DNA from: UBA11090 sp035560555
GTDB taxonomy: Bacteria; Spirochaetota; Spirochaetia; Treponematales; Rectinemataceae
Assembly: GCA_035560555.1 (NCBI GenBank)
Contig: DATMZF010000020.1
Coordinates: 1 to 64,000, forward strand
Direction: 5' to 3'
DNA length: 64,000 nt
Positions 23,408 through 33,486 of the stretch are shown here, one piece after another (position 1 is the stretch's first letter; each line of letters starts with the position of its first letter). The position numbers were made by a program, and so were the translations under genes. The notes below the pieces were generated by a model, which had not been told where the DNA came from, ran no database searches, and saw only the letters and a list, made by a program, of their open reading frames with translations.

Positions 23408-25243
23408 ATGAGCGACGGTCTCTCTCTCTGGGTAGGGCAGGCGGTTAACGGCCTCGTTCTGGGCAATATCTACGCCCTCCTGGCCGCCGGCCTATCCCTG
23501 ATCATGGGCGTCGCCAATCTCGTCAACTTCGCCCACGGCTCCGTCTACATGGCCGGCTCCTACGCCGGATGGTTCCTGATGGCCCGCTTAGGCTGGCCCC
23601 TGGCGGCGGCCTTGCCTGGCGCCGCGATAGCGGGCGCCATCCTCGGACTCCTCATCGAACGGATCGCGGTGAGGCCATTCTCGAAAGCGGCGCGCATCGC
23701 TCCCTTGCTTTCGACGCTCGGGGCGGGCATGATCATCGACAACCTCGCCGAACTCATCTTCAGCCCCAATCCCAGGGCTTTCCCCGCCATCGTGCCAGCC
23801 TGGCGCTTCGAGCTCGGAGGCGTGTCGATGGGATTCCTCGACCTGACAATCATCCTTGTATCCTTAGCTTCGGCGGCTGGACTCTTCCTGATACTCAAGT
23901 TCAGCCGCTTTGGGCAGGCTCTCCGCGCGGCCGCCCAAGACGCAGAGGCGGCGCGGCAGATGGGAGTGAGGGTGGAGCGAAGCGCCGCCGCCGCCTTCGC
24001 CCTGGCATCGGCACTCGGCGCCCTCGCCGGAGCGCTGATCGGTCTCTACTACAACTTCGTCTCTCCCACAGCCGGAGTCCAGGCGGCGCTCAAGGGCTTT
24101 ACCGCCTGTGTGCTCGGCGGCCTCGGTAATGTGCCCGCCGCCATGGCAGGCGGCCTCGTCCTCGGCATCGGTGAAAGCTTCGGCGTAGCCGCCTTTGGCT
24201 CATCGTCGCGCAACCTCATATCCTTCGGTCTCCTTCTTGCCGCCCTCTTCCTGAAACCGGCGGGACTCTTCGGTGGAAAAGCCATGGAAGAGCGCGAAGT
24301 CCTCACGGGCAGCTTCCTTCCGATGGTTCCCGCCATTCGGATGCCCAGGCTCGTCGCCGCGGTCCTCATCGTGTTCGCCGCGGTCTTCCCTCTGCTGGTC
24401 CGGAACCCCTATCTACTCCAGGTCCTGACGGGAGGGTGGATTCAGGCGATCTTCGCCATAAGCTTGACTCTCGTCGCCGGCACGGCGGGAATCATGTCTC
24501 TCGGACAAGCCGGTCTCATGGCGATAGGCGCCTACACCTCGGGTCTCCTCACCCTCGACTCGGGCTGGTCTTTTCTTCCGGCATTTTTCGCCTCGGGACT
24601 TATCGCCGCCCTCCTTGGGTCGGCGATCGCTTTTCCCGCGTTCAAATTGAAAGGACATTACGTGGCCATCGCCACCATGGGCCTAGGCGAGGTCGTCAAC
24701 CAGGTCATCCTGGCCTGGGATAGCCTCACAAGAGGCGCCATGGGCCTCGCGGGCATTCCCGCGCCGAAACTTTTCGGGAACAACATCGACACCGTCCAAG
24801 GTTTCTATTATTTGAGCTTCTCCGCGCTCCTCGCGACGGGCCTAACGGCTTCGGCACTTTCCGCCTCGCCTTTGGGAAGGACGGTGCGCGCCCTCAGGGA
24901 GGACGAGACGGCCGCCCGGGCCCTGGGCGTGGCGCCCAGGGCGTACAGGGCGCTCTTCTTCGCGGTTGGGGCTTTCTTCGCGGGGCTGGCCGGTTCCCTG
25001 ACCGCCCATCTCTACACGTACATAAGCCACGAAACCTTCGGATCGAGCCTCTCGATACTCGGCCTGACGATGGTGATCCTAGGCGGCCTGGGGAATCTCT
25101 GGGGGGCCGTCTTGGGCGCCTTGATCTTGACGATCCTCCCCGAAACGCTCCGCTTCGCTTCCCAGGGCAGGTGGCTTGCCTACGGGGCTATGCTCCTCAT
25201 CGTCCTGCGTTTCAGGCCTCAAGGCTTGTTGGGGAGCAAATAA
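23408..25243 (+). CDS. Fused LivH-LivM branched-chain-type ABC permease
   Basis: A 611-aa fusion. The N-terminal half (about 1-285) is LivH-like: NIYALLAAGLSLIMGVANLVNFAHG is its hallmark. The C-terminal half (about 305-611) is LivM-like, with GIMSLGQAGLMAIGAYTSG and FKLKGHYVAIATMGLGE. Together about 18 membrane helices. The two are usually separate genes. The upstream gene stops at 23405. A TTG at 23402 overlaps that stop and could also be used as the start; the ATG at 23408 is chosen. Confidence 0.9.
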   Translation: MSDGLSLWVGQAVNGLVLGNIYALLAAGLSLIMGVANLVNFAHGSVYMAGSYAGWFLMARLGWPLAAALPGAAIAGAILGLLIERIAVRPFSKAARIAPLLSTLGAGMIIDNLAELIFSPNPRAFPAIVPAWRFELGGVSMGFLDLTIILVSLASAAGLFLILKFSRFGQALRAAAQDAEAARQMGVRVERSAAAAFALASALGALAGALIGLYYNFVSPTAGVQAALKGFTACVLGGLGNVPAAMAGGLVLGIGESFGVAAFGSSSRNLISFGLLLAALFLKPAGLFGGKAMEEREVLTGSFLPMVPAIRMPRLVAAVLIVFAAVFPLLVRNPYLLQVLTGGWIQAIFAISLTLVAGTAGIMSLGQAGLMAIGAYTSGLLTLDSGWSFLPAFFASGLIAALLGSAIAFPAFKLKGHYVAIATMGLGEVVNQVILAWDSLTRGAMGLAGIPAPKLFGNNIDTVQGFYYLSFSALLATGLTASALSASPLGRTVRALREDETAARALGVAPRAYRALFFAVGAFFAGLAGSLTAHLYTYISHETFGSSLSILGLTMVILGGLGNLWGAVLGALILTILPETLRFASQGRWLAYGAMLLIVLRFRPQGLLGSK

Positions 25244-25244
25244 G

Positions 25245-26210
25245 ATGAATGACGCGATCTTGCTTCGCTGCTTGGGCCTCTCGAAATCCTTTGGGGGCGT
25301 TGTCGCGGTCCATTCGTTGGATTTGTCGCTGGATGAAGGGGAGAGCTTGGGGCTCATCGGCCCCAACGGCGCGGGGAAGACCACCCTTTTCAACCTGCTT
25401 TCGGGCGCCGAAAGGGCGGACAGCGGCTCCATCGAGTTTCGCGGGCGGAATATCGCCGACTTGGGTCCGGAGCGCAGGGCCGATCTGGGACTCATTCGGA
25501 CCTTCCAGAACGGCCGGACGTTCCCGAACCTCAGCGTGGAAGAAAACCTCCTCCTCGGATCCCACCGCCGGCGCTTGGCCGCGCGCGCGGGGGCCCTCTC
25601 CTGGGCTGTCGAACTCGCCCAGGCCTTTTGCCCCCGCGCGCGGCTCTTCGCCGATGAGGAGCGCGTCGCGCGCTCCGAAGCCGCCGAGCTCCTGGCCCTC
25701 TTCGGGGAGAGATTGGCCCCGCGGGCCAAGGAAGCGGCCTACAGTTTCTCTTACGCGAACCGGCGGCGCGTCGAAATAGCCAGGGCCTTGGCGGCCAAAC
25801 CCACCATCCTCCTCCTGGACGAGCCCACCGCGGGCATGAATCCCTCGGAAACGGAGGAAATGATCGGCTTCTTCTTGAAACTCAAGGCCGGAGGCCTTTC
25901 CATGATCGTCGTCGAGCACAAGTTGTCGCTAATCATGAAGCTCTCGGACAGGGTGATAGCCATGGACGAAGGACAGAAAATAGCCGAGGGGAGTCCCGGC
26001 GACGTGCTCAACAACCCCCGCGTAGTGGAAGCCTATCTCGGGTCGGCGGTCGCCCATGCCCGAGGAGCGGGTTCGGCGAGCGCCGTCCCCGCTGCCGCCG
26101 ACCCAGCGAGCGCCACTCCGTCAAACGCCGTCTCATCAAACGCCGCTTTGGCCTCTGACGCGGTCCCGGCGCGGCTCCGGGGCCGCGCCGCAGAAGGCTG
26201 GGCATCGTGA
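25245..26210 (+). CDS. LivG-like ABC transporter ATPase
   Basis: A 321-aa ATPase. Walker A GPNGAGKTT, Q-loop RTFQNGRTF, Walker B ILLLDEPTAGMN and switch VVEHKLS are intact. The signature, normally LPYGQQRRLEIA in LivG, reads SFSYANRRRVEIA, so the canonical LSGGQ Gly is lost; this drift is also seen in other LivG-type proteins. The last about 55 residues are an Ala/Ser/Pro-rich extension not needed for the fold. It starts 1 nt after the permease stop and overlaps the next ATPase by 4 nt. Confidence 0.88.
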   Translation: MNDAILLRCLGLSKSFGGVVAVHSLDLSLDEGESLGLIGPNGAGKTTLFNLLSGAERADSGSIEFRGRNIADLGPERRADLGLIRTFQNGRTFPNLSVEENLLLGSHRRRLAARAGALSWAVELAQAFCPRARLFADEERVARSEAAELLALFGERLAPRAKEAAYSFSYANRRRVEIARALAAKPTILLLDEPTAGMNPSETEEMIGFFLKLKAGGLSMIVVEHKLSLIMKLSDRVIAMDEGQKIAEGSPGDVLNNPRVVEAYLGSAVAHARGAGSASAVPAAADPASATPSNAVSSNAALASDAVPARLRGRAAEGWAS

Positions 26211-26920
26211 AGCCGCTCCTCTCGCTGCGCGCCGTCGAAACCTATTACGGCAATCTCCACGTCCACCGCGGCATCGATCTCGACGTGGACGAAGGTGAGC
26301 TGGTCTGCCTTCTTGGCGGCAACGCTTCGGGCAAGTCTACGGCGATGAAAGTTATACTGGGTCTCCACGCCCCCGTCGCCGGCGACATATTCTGGGAAGG
26401 CCGCTCCATCCGCAACCTCGCCACGCCCGAGCGAATACGCTTGGGGCTCTCCAGCGTGCCCGAGGCGCGCAGAATTTTTCCCGCCATGAGCGTGGAGGAG
26501 AATATTCTCATGGGGGCGTATCTGCGTAAGGACGCCTCTGGGGTGAAAAGGGACAAGGAGAGAGTGCTCGAACTCTTCCCCCGGCTCCGGGAAAGACCGC
26601 GGCAGGCAGGCGGAAGCCTCTCGGGCGGGGAACAGCAGATGCTTGCCATGGCTCGGGCGCTGATGTCCAACCCCCGCCTCATCTGCATGGACGAGCCGAC
26701 CATGGGCCTCTCTCCACGCTATGTCGAAAAAATTCTGGAGACGATCGAGGCCCTGAACAAGGAGGGGCTGGCCGTCCTCATGGTCGAGCAGAACGCCATC
26801 CAGGCTCTGTCGGTGGCGAATCGGGGCTATGTGCTGATGGATGGGCGCATGGCGCTTTCGGGCGAAGCCCACGGTCTTTTGGCCGATCCACGCGTACGCG
26901 AAGCGTATCTTGGAGGCTGA
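26207..26920 (+). CDS. LivF-like ABC transporter ATPase
   Basis: A 237-aa second ATPase of the branched-chain-type transporter. Walker A GGNASGKST (Asn-Ala variant), signature LSGGEQQMLAMARAL, Walker B ICMDEPTMGLS and switch MVEQNA. The characteristic early segment YYGNLHVHRGIDLDVDEGE matches LivF. Last gene of the operon. The following 139 bp up to the next gene contain nothing I recognise. Confidence 0.92.
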   Translation: MKPLLSLRAVETYYGNLHVHRGIDLDVDEGELVCLLGGNASGKSTAMKVILGLHAPVAGDIFWEGRSIRNLATPERIRLGLSSVPEARRIFPAMSVEENILMGAYLRKDASGVKRDKERVLELFPRLRERPRQAGGSLSGGEQQMLAMARALMSNPRLICMDEPTMGLSPRYVEKILETIEALNKEGLAVLMVEQNAIQALSVANRGYVLMDGRMALSGEAHGLLADPRVREAYLGG

Positions 26921-27059
26921 GAGCTTCTTTAGGGAAGACACGCGCAAGCTTTTCTTCGACAACGTCGCGAGCGAGATCATCGTTATTGATGCTTGTAAAA
27001 ATAATACTTGAATATCGTGCCTTTCCGCCGAATCAGGCAACACGTATCACTGTGCATAG

Positions 27060-28907
27060 CTATCGAAGTGTAATGGGTTTCTGTTTTCGCAGCAGTTCGG
27101 CAAAATGCTCCGGTATAATGGGCTTGCTGAAGTAATATCCCTGCATCTCGCCGCAGGAGTGTTTCTTCAGGAAATCGATTTGTTCTATCGTTTCCACGCC
27201 TTCGGCCACAACGGAAAGGCTTAAGGTTTTTCCCATGGCAATGATAGCCTTGGTTATCTCCTTGTCCTCGGTCTCTTTTGGAATGTTGCGAATGAAGGAT
27301 CGGTCGACCTTGAGCGTATCGATAGGAAAGTGCTTGATCTGGGAAAGCGAGGAGTAACTGGTTCCGAAATCATCAATGGCTAACCTAACGCCCAAACGTT
27401 TTATTTTAGTCAGAATGGAAACCATAAGCGCTGGATTGTGCATTATAGTGCTTTCCGCGATTTCGAGTTCCAGGAGATTCGGCGCCATCCCAGTATCCTT
27501 CAGCGCGGCTCTAATGTCATTAACAAGATTATCATCTAAAAGTTGTCGTAACGATAGATTTACCGCTATGCTGATCGCGGGAAGCCCTTGTCGCTGCCAT
27601 TCGATATTTTGAGCGCAGGCGGCTTTCATAACCCATCTGCCTATTTGTATTATCAACCCTGTTTCTTCGGCTATAGGTATGAATTGCGTGGGGGTCACCG
27701 ATCCAAGATATGGATTCTGCCAGCGCAGCAACGCTTCCACCCCAGTGATCATATTCGTCTCAATATCGACTTTCGCTTGATAATGCAAAAAGAATTCTTT
27801 GCGCTCAAGCGCGAAACGCAAGCTTGTCTCGATGGATAAACGTTCTATCGATTGTGATTGTATGTCATCGGAGTAAAACTGGTAATTATTCTTGCCTTCT
27901 TCTTTGGCGAAATACATCGCTATATCCGCCTTCTTCATTAAGGATTGTTCGTCTTGGCCATCCTTAGGATATATGCTTATGCCAATACTTGCCGTTATGC
28001 GACATTCCTCATTCAGAAGAGTGATCGGCTCAATGATGTTAGTGAGAATCTTATGAGCGATGAACGCGACATGGTCTAGCTTGTCCGCTTTTTCTATTAG
28101 GATGATGAATTCATCGCCTCCCAGACGACCGACAGTATCGACCGCGCGCAAGGATTTTTTTAACCTCCGGGCGATTTCTTGCAGCAGCTGGTCCCCCGCA
28201 TCGTGGCCCAAGGTGTCATTGATTATCTTAAACCGATCAAGATCGATGAAAAGTACGGCTAATTGCCGCTCTTGCCGCCGCGCGGACTGGATCGCGTTAT
28301 TTAGTAGTTGGCTGACCATTAATCGGTTTGGTAATCCCGTAAGGCTATCATGTGTGGCAAGATATTGAATTTGATCCTCGGCTCGTTTTCGCTCGGTAAT
28401 GTCGTGGCCGACTCCGCGAAAACCGGTTATCGCGCAATCCTTATCGCGTTTAGGAAAAATGGAAAACTCGACAGAGGTACTTTTTCCGTCCTTTTGTAAA
28501 AACTCATGAGGAAAGTTCTTTGTCGGTTTTCCTGTCCTGAAAACATGCTGGAATAATTTTATGAGCGAATCGGAATCTTCCTTTTCTATGAAACTTCTAA
28601 AATTCAAGCCAAGCATTGTTGTTTGTTCAAAGGCGAAAAACTTAGCGAAAAGAGCATTGAAAAAAGTGATGTCGCCAGTCAGATCAGTCTCAAAATACCA
28701 TTCCTCCATCTCGTCCATTATAGTTCGGTATCGCTCTTCGGACTGCCGCAACGCTTCCTCAATTTGCTTGCGTTTGGATATCTCCGTATAGAGCTCGTCT
28801 GTTATTTCCATGACGCTTTTTTCATACACATCGAGTAGTTCTTCAAGAGCCTTTATCTGGGACCTAAGTAGCGCCTCATCGACAATTGGAAGTTCGTCAT
28901 TTCCCAT
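27060..28907 (-). CDS. PAS-GGDEF-EAL c-di-GMP protein
   Basis: Order: an N-terminal coiled coil (about 15-60), a PAS domain (about 65-185, ending GHDITERKRAED), a GGDEF domain and an EAL domain. GGDEF is intact and preceded five residues earlier by an RAVD inhibitory site, so cyclase activity with feedback is possible. EAL is also intact (EALLRW, DDFGTSYSSL, KVDRSF), so c-di-GMP hydrolysis is possible too. No membrane segment is seen. I prefer the ATG at 28907 because it follows GGAG and avoids the upstream gene; a start at 28940 would overlap that gene by 29 nt. Base composition is clearly AT-richer than the flanks. Confidence 0.9.
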   Translation of the reverse strand: MGNDELPIVDEALLRSQIKALEELLDVYEKSVMEITDELYTEISKRKQIEEALRQSEERYRTIMDEMEEWYFETDLTGDITFFNALFAKFFAFEQTTMLGLNFRSFIEKEDSDSLIKLFQHVFRTGKPTKNFPHEFLQKDGKSTSVEFSIFPKRDKDCAITGFRGVGHDITERKRAEDQIQYLATHDSLTGLPNRLMVSQLLNNAIQSARRQERQLAVLFIDLDRFKIINDTLGHDAGDQLLQEIARRLKKSLRAVDTVGRLGGDEFIILIEKADKLDHVAFIAHKILTNIIEPITLLNEECRITASIGISIYPKDGQDEQSLMKKADIAMYFAKEEGKNNYQFYSDDIQSQSIERLSIETSLRFALERKEFFLHYQAKVDIETNMITGVEALLRWQNPYLGSVTPTQFIPIAEETGLIIQIGRWVMKAACAQNIEWQRQGLPAISIAVNLSLRQLLDDNLVNDIRAALKDTGMAPNLLELEIAESTIMHNPALMVSILTKIKRLGVRLAIDDFGTSYSSLSQIKHFPIDTLKVDRSFIRNIPKETEDKEITKAIIAMGKTLSLSVVAEGVETIEQIDFLKKHSCGEMQGYYFSKPIIPEHFAELLRKQKPITLR

Positions 28908-28911
28908 ATTA

Positions 28912-29706
28912 TCAGGCTCCATCGTGATGGTGTTTATCACAGGTACTATCTGGAGAAATGAATACCTTGTTTTCGAAAGGCAATAACGCGAACTTGATAC
29001 TCAAGGAGAGGTTCTTGAAGAGATCGGCTGTTTCCCTTGAGATTGAGTCCCTTAGGAACAGGATTATCACAAAGATGTCTAGCGAGGGGAGCATTCCGCC
29101 GAATCCCAAAACCGATTTGATGCCATATCGCATGACGAATTCATCTTGGCAGGGAATATAGGGACTACCGAGCGCTTCAGGAACAAAAAACACACCATAG
29201 GTTTTCTGCTCCATGTCTAGCAGAAGAGCCGGATCAGGATTCACGATCGATTTTACATCCAACCCTAACTGCTTTATTAGGTTTCGAATCATGGGAATCT
29301 GATGTACTACTTCCTCGCTTGGCAACGGTATAGCCAGATGCCCATTCGATGTCTCTCTTGAATTCCATGCCGCGACTTCACCAACGGTCCCTAAAAGTGT
29401 TAGGCATTTCATTATGGATAAAGGAACATCTTCCTTGAGCATTTTTTGTGCAAAGGCTTTTGACTCGCCAGGGAGCGATTCATAGGACTCTGTCTTGAAA
29501 AATCGAATCAATGGGCATGCATGTTCGCCAGTCCGTTCATCGATCAGGGTGTCGTACAAGTATCGCACGACTCTCCCCGCCACTTCTTCCATGCTTGATG
29601 CGCCCGATCCCATGATTCGCATCGCCCTGCCGCATTCAGTCACATCCTGAATGGTAAAATTCGTAATATCGCGGGTTATCGCTCTTCCATTCTGATTGTC
29701 GATCAT
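28912..29706 (-). CDS. Conserved putative sensory-domain protein, function unknown
   Basis: A 264-aa soluble protein without a named domain that I can assign. It has a well-mixed alpha/beta composition and no signal peptide or membrane helix. Segments such as HACPLIRFFKTESYESLP, FFVPEALGSPYIPCQDEF and GIKSVLGFGGMLPS look like a conserved globular core, and I associate this kind of sequence with stand-alone or fused input modules beside signalling enzymes. Its stop lies 5 nt from the start of the PAS-GGDEF-EAL gene, so the two are co-transcribed. It may be a ligand sensor for that enzyme (inference). Three cysteines (CP, KCL and CQ contexts) could bind a cofactor. Confidence 0.6.
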   Translation of the reverse strand: MIDNQNGRAITRDITNFTIQDVTECGRAMRIMGSGASSMEEVAGRVVRYLYDTLIDERTGEHACPLIRFFKTESYESLPGESKAFAQKMLKEDVPLSIMKCLTLLGTVGEVAAWNSRETSNGHLAIPLPSEEVVHQIPMIRNLIKQLGLDVKSIVNPDPALLLDMEQKTYGVFFVPEALGSPYIPCQDEFVMRYGIKSVLGFGGMLPSLDIFVIILFLRDSISRETADLFKNLSLSIKFALLPFENKVFISPDSTCDKHHHDGA

Positions 29707-29990
29707 CAGATTTTTCCTATTTACTTATTCAGGCGATAATAAAAGGGTATCATCCAAAACCGGCTAGGTCCAGCTTCATTCGAGAACAGTTATTAGGATG
29801 GTCGCTCAAGTCAGTATAAGCCTCAGCGTGCTGTTATGCTAATTTAATCGCAATAATCTGCTTGATTTCTTGAATATGTAGAATATGCTTGGGGAATGCT
29901 AACAGAGAATGTTCTCGGAAAAGCGCTGGTTGAACAGACGCGGCGCAATGAGGGCATTTTTATTCTCTGGCATAGAATGGGGTGAGAGCA
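29707..29990. other. Intergenic region between two divergent signalling genes
   Basis: 283 bp of AT-rich DNA that must hold the divergent promoters of the sensory-protein gene (minus) and the response-regulator gene (plus). I see no coding frame, strong terminator or clear repeat; a near-palindrome GAGAATGTTCTCG at about 29905-29917 is the only structured element. Confidence 0.4.
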
Positions 29991-32900
29991 ATGGGGAAAA
30001 AACTGCGCGTTTTGCACGTCGAGGATTCGGAAGACGACGCGTTTCTGTTGAGATGCGCTCTCGAGAAGGGTGACTATGATCTGGATTATCTGCGGGTTGA
30101 GACGGCAGATGCGATGCGATCGGCTCTACTTACCTCCTCCTGGGATTTGATACTATCTGATTATAGACTTCCATATTTTAGCGGATCCGTAGCCCTCGCA
30201 CTCTTGAAAGAGATGTCAATGGATATTCCTTTTATCATCGTCTCGGGAGCGATTGGGGAAGAGATAGCGGTCGCGGCGATGAAAGCGGGCGCTCATGACT
30301 ACATTATGAAGGGTCATTATCAACGCCTTATCCCGGCGGTTGAAAGGGAACTCCAAGACGCGAAGGTTAGGGAAGAACGCAGAAAGGCCCAAGAGGAACT
30401 CAAGGCTAGCAAGACCCAGTTATCCAACGCTCTGGAAATGGCCCATCTTGGCCACTGGGAGTATGATGTTTCCGGCGAACTTTTTGCGTTCAATGATCAG
30501 TTCTATAAACTTTTCCGTACCACCGTTGAAGAAGTTGGTGGCTATAGTATGAGTTTCGCGGAATATGCCAAGAGATTTGTTTATCCAGAAGACGCTGTAA
30601 TTATTGGAAGAGAAATACAAAAAGCTGTCGAATCAATGGATCCTAATTATAACCAACAAATTGAACATCGTATTCTCTATAGAGATGGGACGGTTGGTTA
30701 TATAGCTATGCGATTGTTGATTGTCAAGGACGCTCATGGGAGGACAATCAGGATAATCGGGGTAAATCAAGACGTCACGGAACAGGAAAAAGCGAAAGCT
30801 TCGCTTCGAAAGAGCGAGGAAAAATATCATTCACTTTTCTATAATTCAATCGATGCTATTCTGCTAGCCCACATGGATGGCTCCATTCTCGATGCCAATC
30901 CTTCCGCGTGCAAGCTATTTCTTTGTACGCTGGATGAGATAAAAAAAATACGAAATCTTGATCTTGTGGATACAGCTAATCCGCTTTTCCATTCCACCTT
31001 TGGGAAAAACGAACTAATAAATGGGAAAACAGCCGAAATCACGATGATTCGAGCTGATGGAGAAAGATTCCCCGCGGAAGTCGTGTCGACAGTCTTCGTC
31101 GACGCGAGCGGGCTGAAAAAAAACAGCATGATCGTCAGGGATCTGACCGAAAGGTATAAAGCGGAACAGAATTACCAGAGACTATTTCAGGAAATGTTGG
31201 AAGGTTTCGCCGTTCATGAGATAATTTGTGGAGTTGATGGAAAACCTAAAGACTATCGCTTTCTTGCGGTCAATCCTGCCTTTGAAAGAATGACTGGATT
31301 AGCCGCTAAAGATATCATCGGCAAGACTGTTCTCGAGGTACTGCCGGGTACGGAACAGTATTGGATCGATAGCTATGGCCATGTTGCTTTAATTGGTAAG
31401 CCGGCTTCTTTCGATAATTATACGCAAAGCCTGGATAAGACTTTTGAGGTGACTGCTTTTCAACCTATGCCCAATCAGTTTGCCTGCATATTTGTCGACA
31501 CTACAGAACGAAAGCGAACGGAAAAAGCGCTTCGGGAGAGTGAAAAGAAGTATCGGCTTCTCACGGAGACTATCGCGGATGTAGTGTGGACTTCCGATCT
31601 GAACTTCAAGATTACCTATATAAGCCCATCGGTGGAAAAAATGTTTGGAGAACCCGCCGATGTTTACAAAAATCGAGCCGCAGAGGAAAGGTTCCCTTTA
31701 GAATCACTCAGAAATCTGCAAATTCTTTGTTCTGAAGAGCTTGAAAAGGAAAAAGACCCCGCTATTGGTAAAGATAGATCGCGACTCATTGAAGAAAAAA
31801 GTTTCCGAGCGGATGGTACGGTTTTCTGGGTATCTATGAACGTATCCTTTGTTCGAGACGAGCGTGGAGTGGTTGTTGGATTGCAGGGCGTGACGCGTGA
31901 TATCTCCGACCATAAGAGAGACGAGGAAGAGATTCTCTATAACGAGGCGAGACTGGAAGGATTGCAGCGAATTGCCCAGTATAAGGCCGAGTCAATCCAG
32001 GATCTTCTAGATTATGCTTTATCTGAAGCGATCAGGCTGACAGGCAGCAAGCTTGGATACATTTATTTTTATGATGACCAGCGCAAGGAATTCACGCTCA
32101 ACTCATGGTCGAAGGATGTGATGAAAGAATGTACCGTCAATAAAGTACCAACGATCTACCAGCTAGAACAGACGGGGATCTGGGGCGAAGCCGTACGACA
32201 AGCGAAACCAATCATCGTCAATGATTTCCAGTCGCCCCATCCATTGAAAAAAGGCTATCCGGAGGGTCATGCGCGTCTCGATAAATATATGACTGTTCCT
32301 GTCTTCTCGAGTGACCGGATTGTGGCGGTAGCGGGAGTCGCGAACAAGCCGAGCGATTACATAGGCTCCGATGTCAGGCAGCTGACCTTGTTGATGGACT
32401 CCGTATGGAGAATTCTTGAGGCAAAAAGATTGACGGAGGCACTTCTCAAGACAGAAGGCCGATTCCGAAGCATCTTTGACAATGCGCAGGAAGGAATTTT
32501 CCAGACAAACAAGGAAGGCAGATTCCTCACTATCAACAATGCCATGGCTGTTATGCTTGGCTATGATTCCCCCAAAGATCTTCTGTCTAGCATCACCGAT
32601 GTTGCGCATCAGATTTTTGTAGATCCTGAAGATCAACGTCATATACTGAAAGAAATTGATGATCGGCGTTCTGTTTCAGGATATATATGCCAGCATTATC
32701 GCAAGGATAAAAGTACCATTTGGGTATCGATTGATCAACACGCTGTCTATGATAACAGCGGCAATACTATTTATTTTGAAGGATTCTGCGCGGATATAAC
32801 CGAACGTCGAATGAGCACTGAGCGCCAGAAGAAAGCTCTCGGTGCCACTGTTTATGCCATATCCGCCGCGGTCGAAGCCAGGGACCCCTATACCGCGGGT

Positions 32901-33404
32901 CATCAGAGTCGAGTAGCCGACCTAGCCCAAGCGATAGCCGTCGAAATCGGTCTCGCTCCGGACAGAATCGAGGGACTTCGCCTAGCGGCCTCAATTCATG
33001 ATCTTGGAAAGCTATCTATCCCTGCCGAAATTCTTACAAAACCCAAAAAACTCTTGGAGATTGAGTTCAACTTGATCAAGATCCATTCCCAAGCTGGATA
33101 TGACATTCTGAAGGATATCGAGTTCCCGTGGCCAATCGCCAGGATGGTCCTCGAACATCATGAACGATTGAATGGATCCGGCTATCCGAACAACCTAATC
33201 GGTGATCAAATTCTATTGGAGTCCAAGATCTTGGCTGTAGCCGATGTAGTGGAATCAATGGCTTCCTTCCGTCCCTATCGCCCAGCTTTGGGAATCGACG
33301 CCGCTCTGGAGGAGATCGAGAAAAACAAGGGGATACTCTATGATAGAGAGGTCGTCGATAACTGCATAAAATTGTTTCATACCAGGAGCTTCGTTCTAGC
33401 ATAA
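29991..33404 (+). CDS. Response regulator with multiple PAS, GAF and HD-GYP domains (c-di-GMP phosphodiesterase)
   Basis: A 1137-aa cytoplasmic protein. The N-terminal receiver has the acidic VEDSEDD pocket and the phosphorylatable Asp in LILSDYRLPYF. Then come about four PAS domains (about 135-640, several ending in DxTE(R/Q)), a GAF domain (about 660-800), another PAS (about 815-945) and a C-terminal HD-GYP domain. HD-GYP motifs are intact: SIHDLGKLSIPAEIL and EHHERLNGSGYPNN. c-di-GMP hydrolysis controlled by phosphorylation and small ligands is predicted. The ATG at 29991 follows a G-rich GGGGTGAG; a GTG at 29982 is less likely. No cognate kinase is adjacent. Confidence 0.9.
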   Translation: MGKKLRVLHVEDSEDDAFLLRCALEKGDYDLDYLRVETADAMRSALLTSSWDLILSDYRLPYFSGSVALALLKEMSMDIPFIIVSGAIGEEIAVAAMKAGAHDYIMKGHYQRLIPAVERELQDAKVREERRKAQEELKASKTQLSNALEMAHLGHWEYDVSGELFAFNDQFYKLFRTTVEEVGGYSMSFAEYAKRFVYPEDAVIIGREIQKAVESMDPNYNQQIEHRILYRDGTVGYIAMRLLIVKDAHGRTIRIIGVNQDVTEQEKAKASLRKSEEKYHSLFYNSIDAILLAHMDGSILDANPSACKLFLCTLDEIKKIRNLDLVDTANPLFHSTFGKNELINGKTAEITMIRADGERFPAEVVSTVFVDASGLKKNSMIVRDLTERYKAEQNYQRLFQEMLEGFAVHEIICGVDGKPKDYRFLAVNPAFERMTGLAAKDIIGKTVLEVLPGTEQYWIDSYGHVALIGKPASFDNYTQSLDKTFEVTAFQPMPNQFACIFVDTTERKRTEKALRESEKKYRLLTETIADVVWTSDLNFKITYISPSVEKMFGEPADVYKNRAAEERFPLESLRNLQILCSEELEKEKDPAIGKDRSRLIEEKSFRADGTVFWVSMNVSFVRDERGVVVGLQGVTRDISDHKRDEEEILYNEARLEGLQRIAQYKAESIQDLLDYALSEAIRLTGSKLGYIYFYDDQRKEFTLNSWSKDVMKECTVNKVPTIYQLEQTGIWGEAVRQAKPIIVNDFQSPHPLKKGYPEGHARLDKYMTVPVFSSDRIVAVAGVANKPSDYIGSDVRQLTLLMDSVWRILEAKRLTEALLKTEGRFRSIFDNAQEGIFQTNKEGRFLTINNAMAVMLGYDSPKDLLSSITDVAHQIFVDPEDQRHILKEIDDRRSVSGYICQHYRKDKSTIWVSIDQHAVYDNSGNTIYFEGFCADITERRMSTERQKKALGATVYAISAAVEARDPYTAGHQSRVADLAQAIAVEIGLAPDRIEGLRLAASIHDLGKLSIPAEILTKPKKLLEIEFNLIKIHSQAGYDILKDIEFPWPIARMVLEHHERLNGSGYPNNLIGDQILLESKILAVADVVESMASFRPYRPALGIDAALEEIEKNKGILYDREVVDNCIKLFHTRSFVLA

Positions 33405-33486
33405 TACTAGTGAAACAATTATTGTGTTTCTTTCTCTTGCTCTATAGATGATTGCGATTAAAATCTACAGCTGGCGCCTTCCCAAT

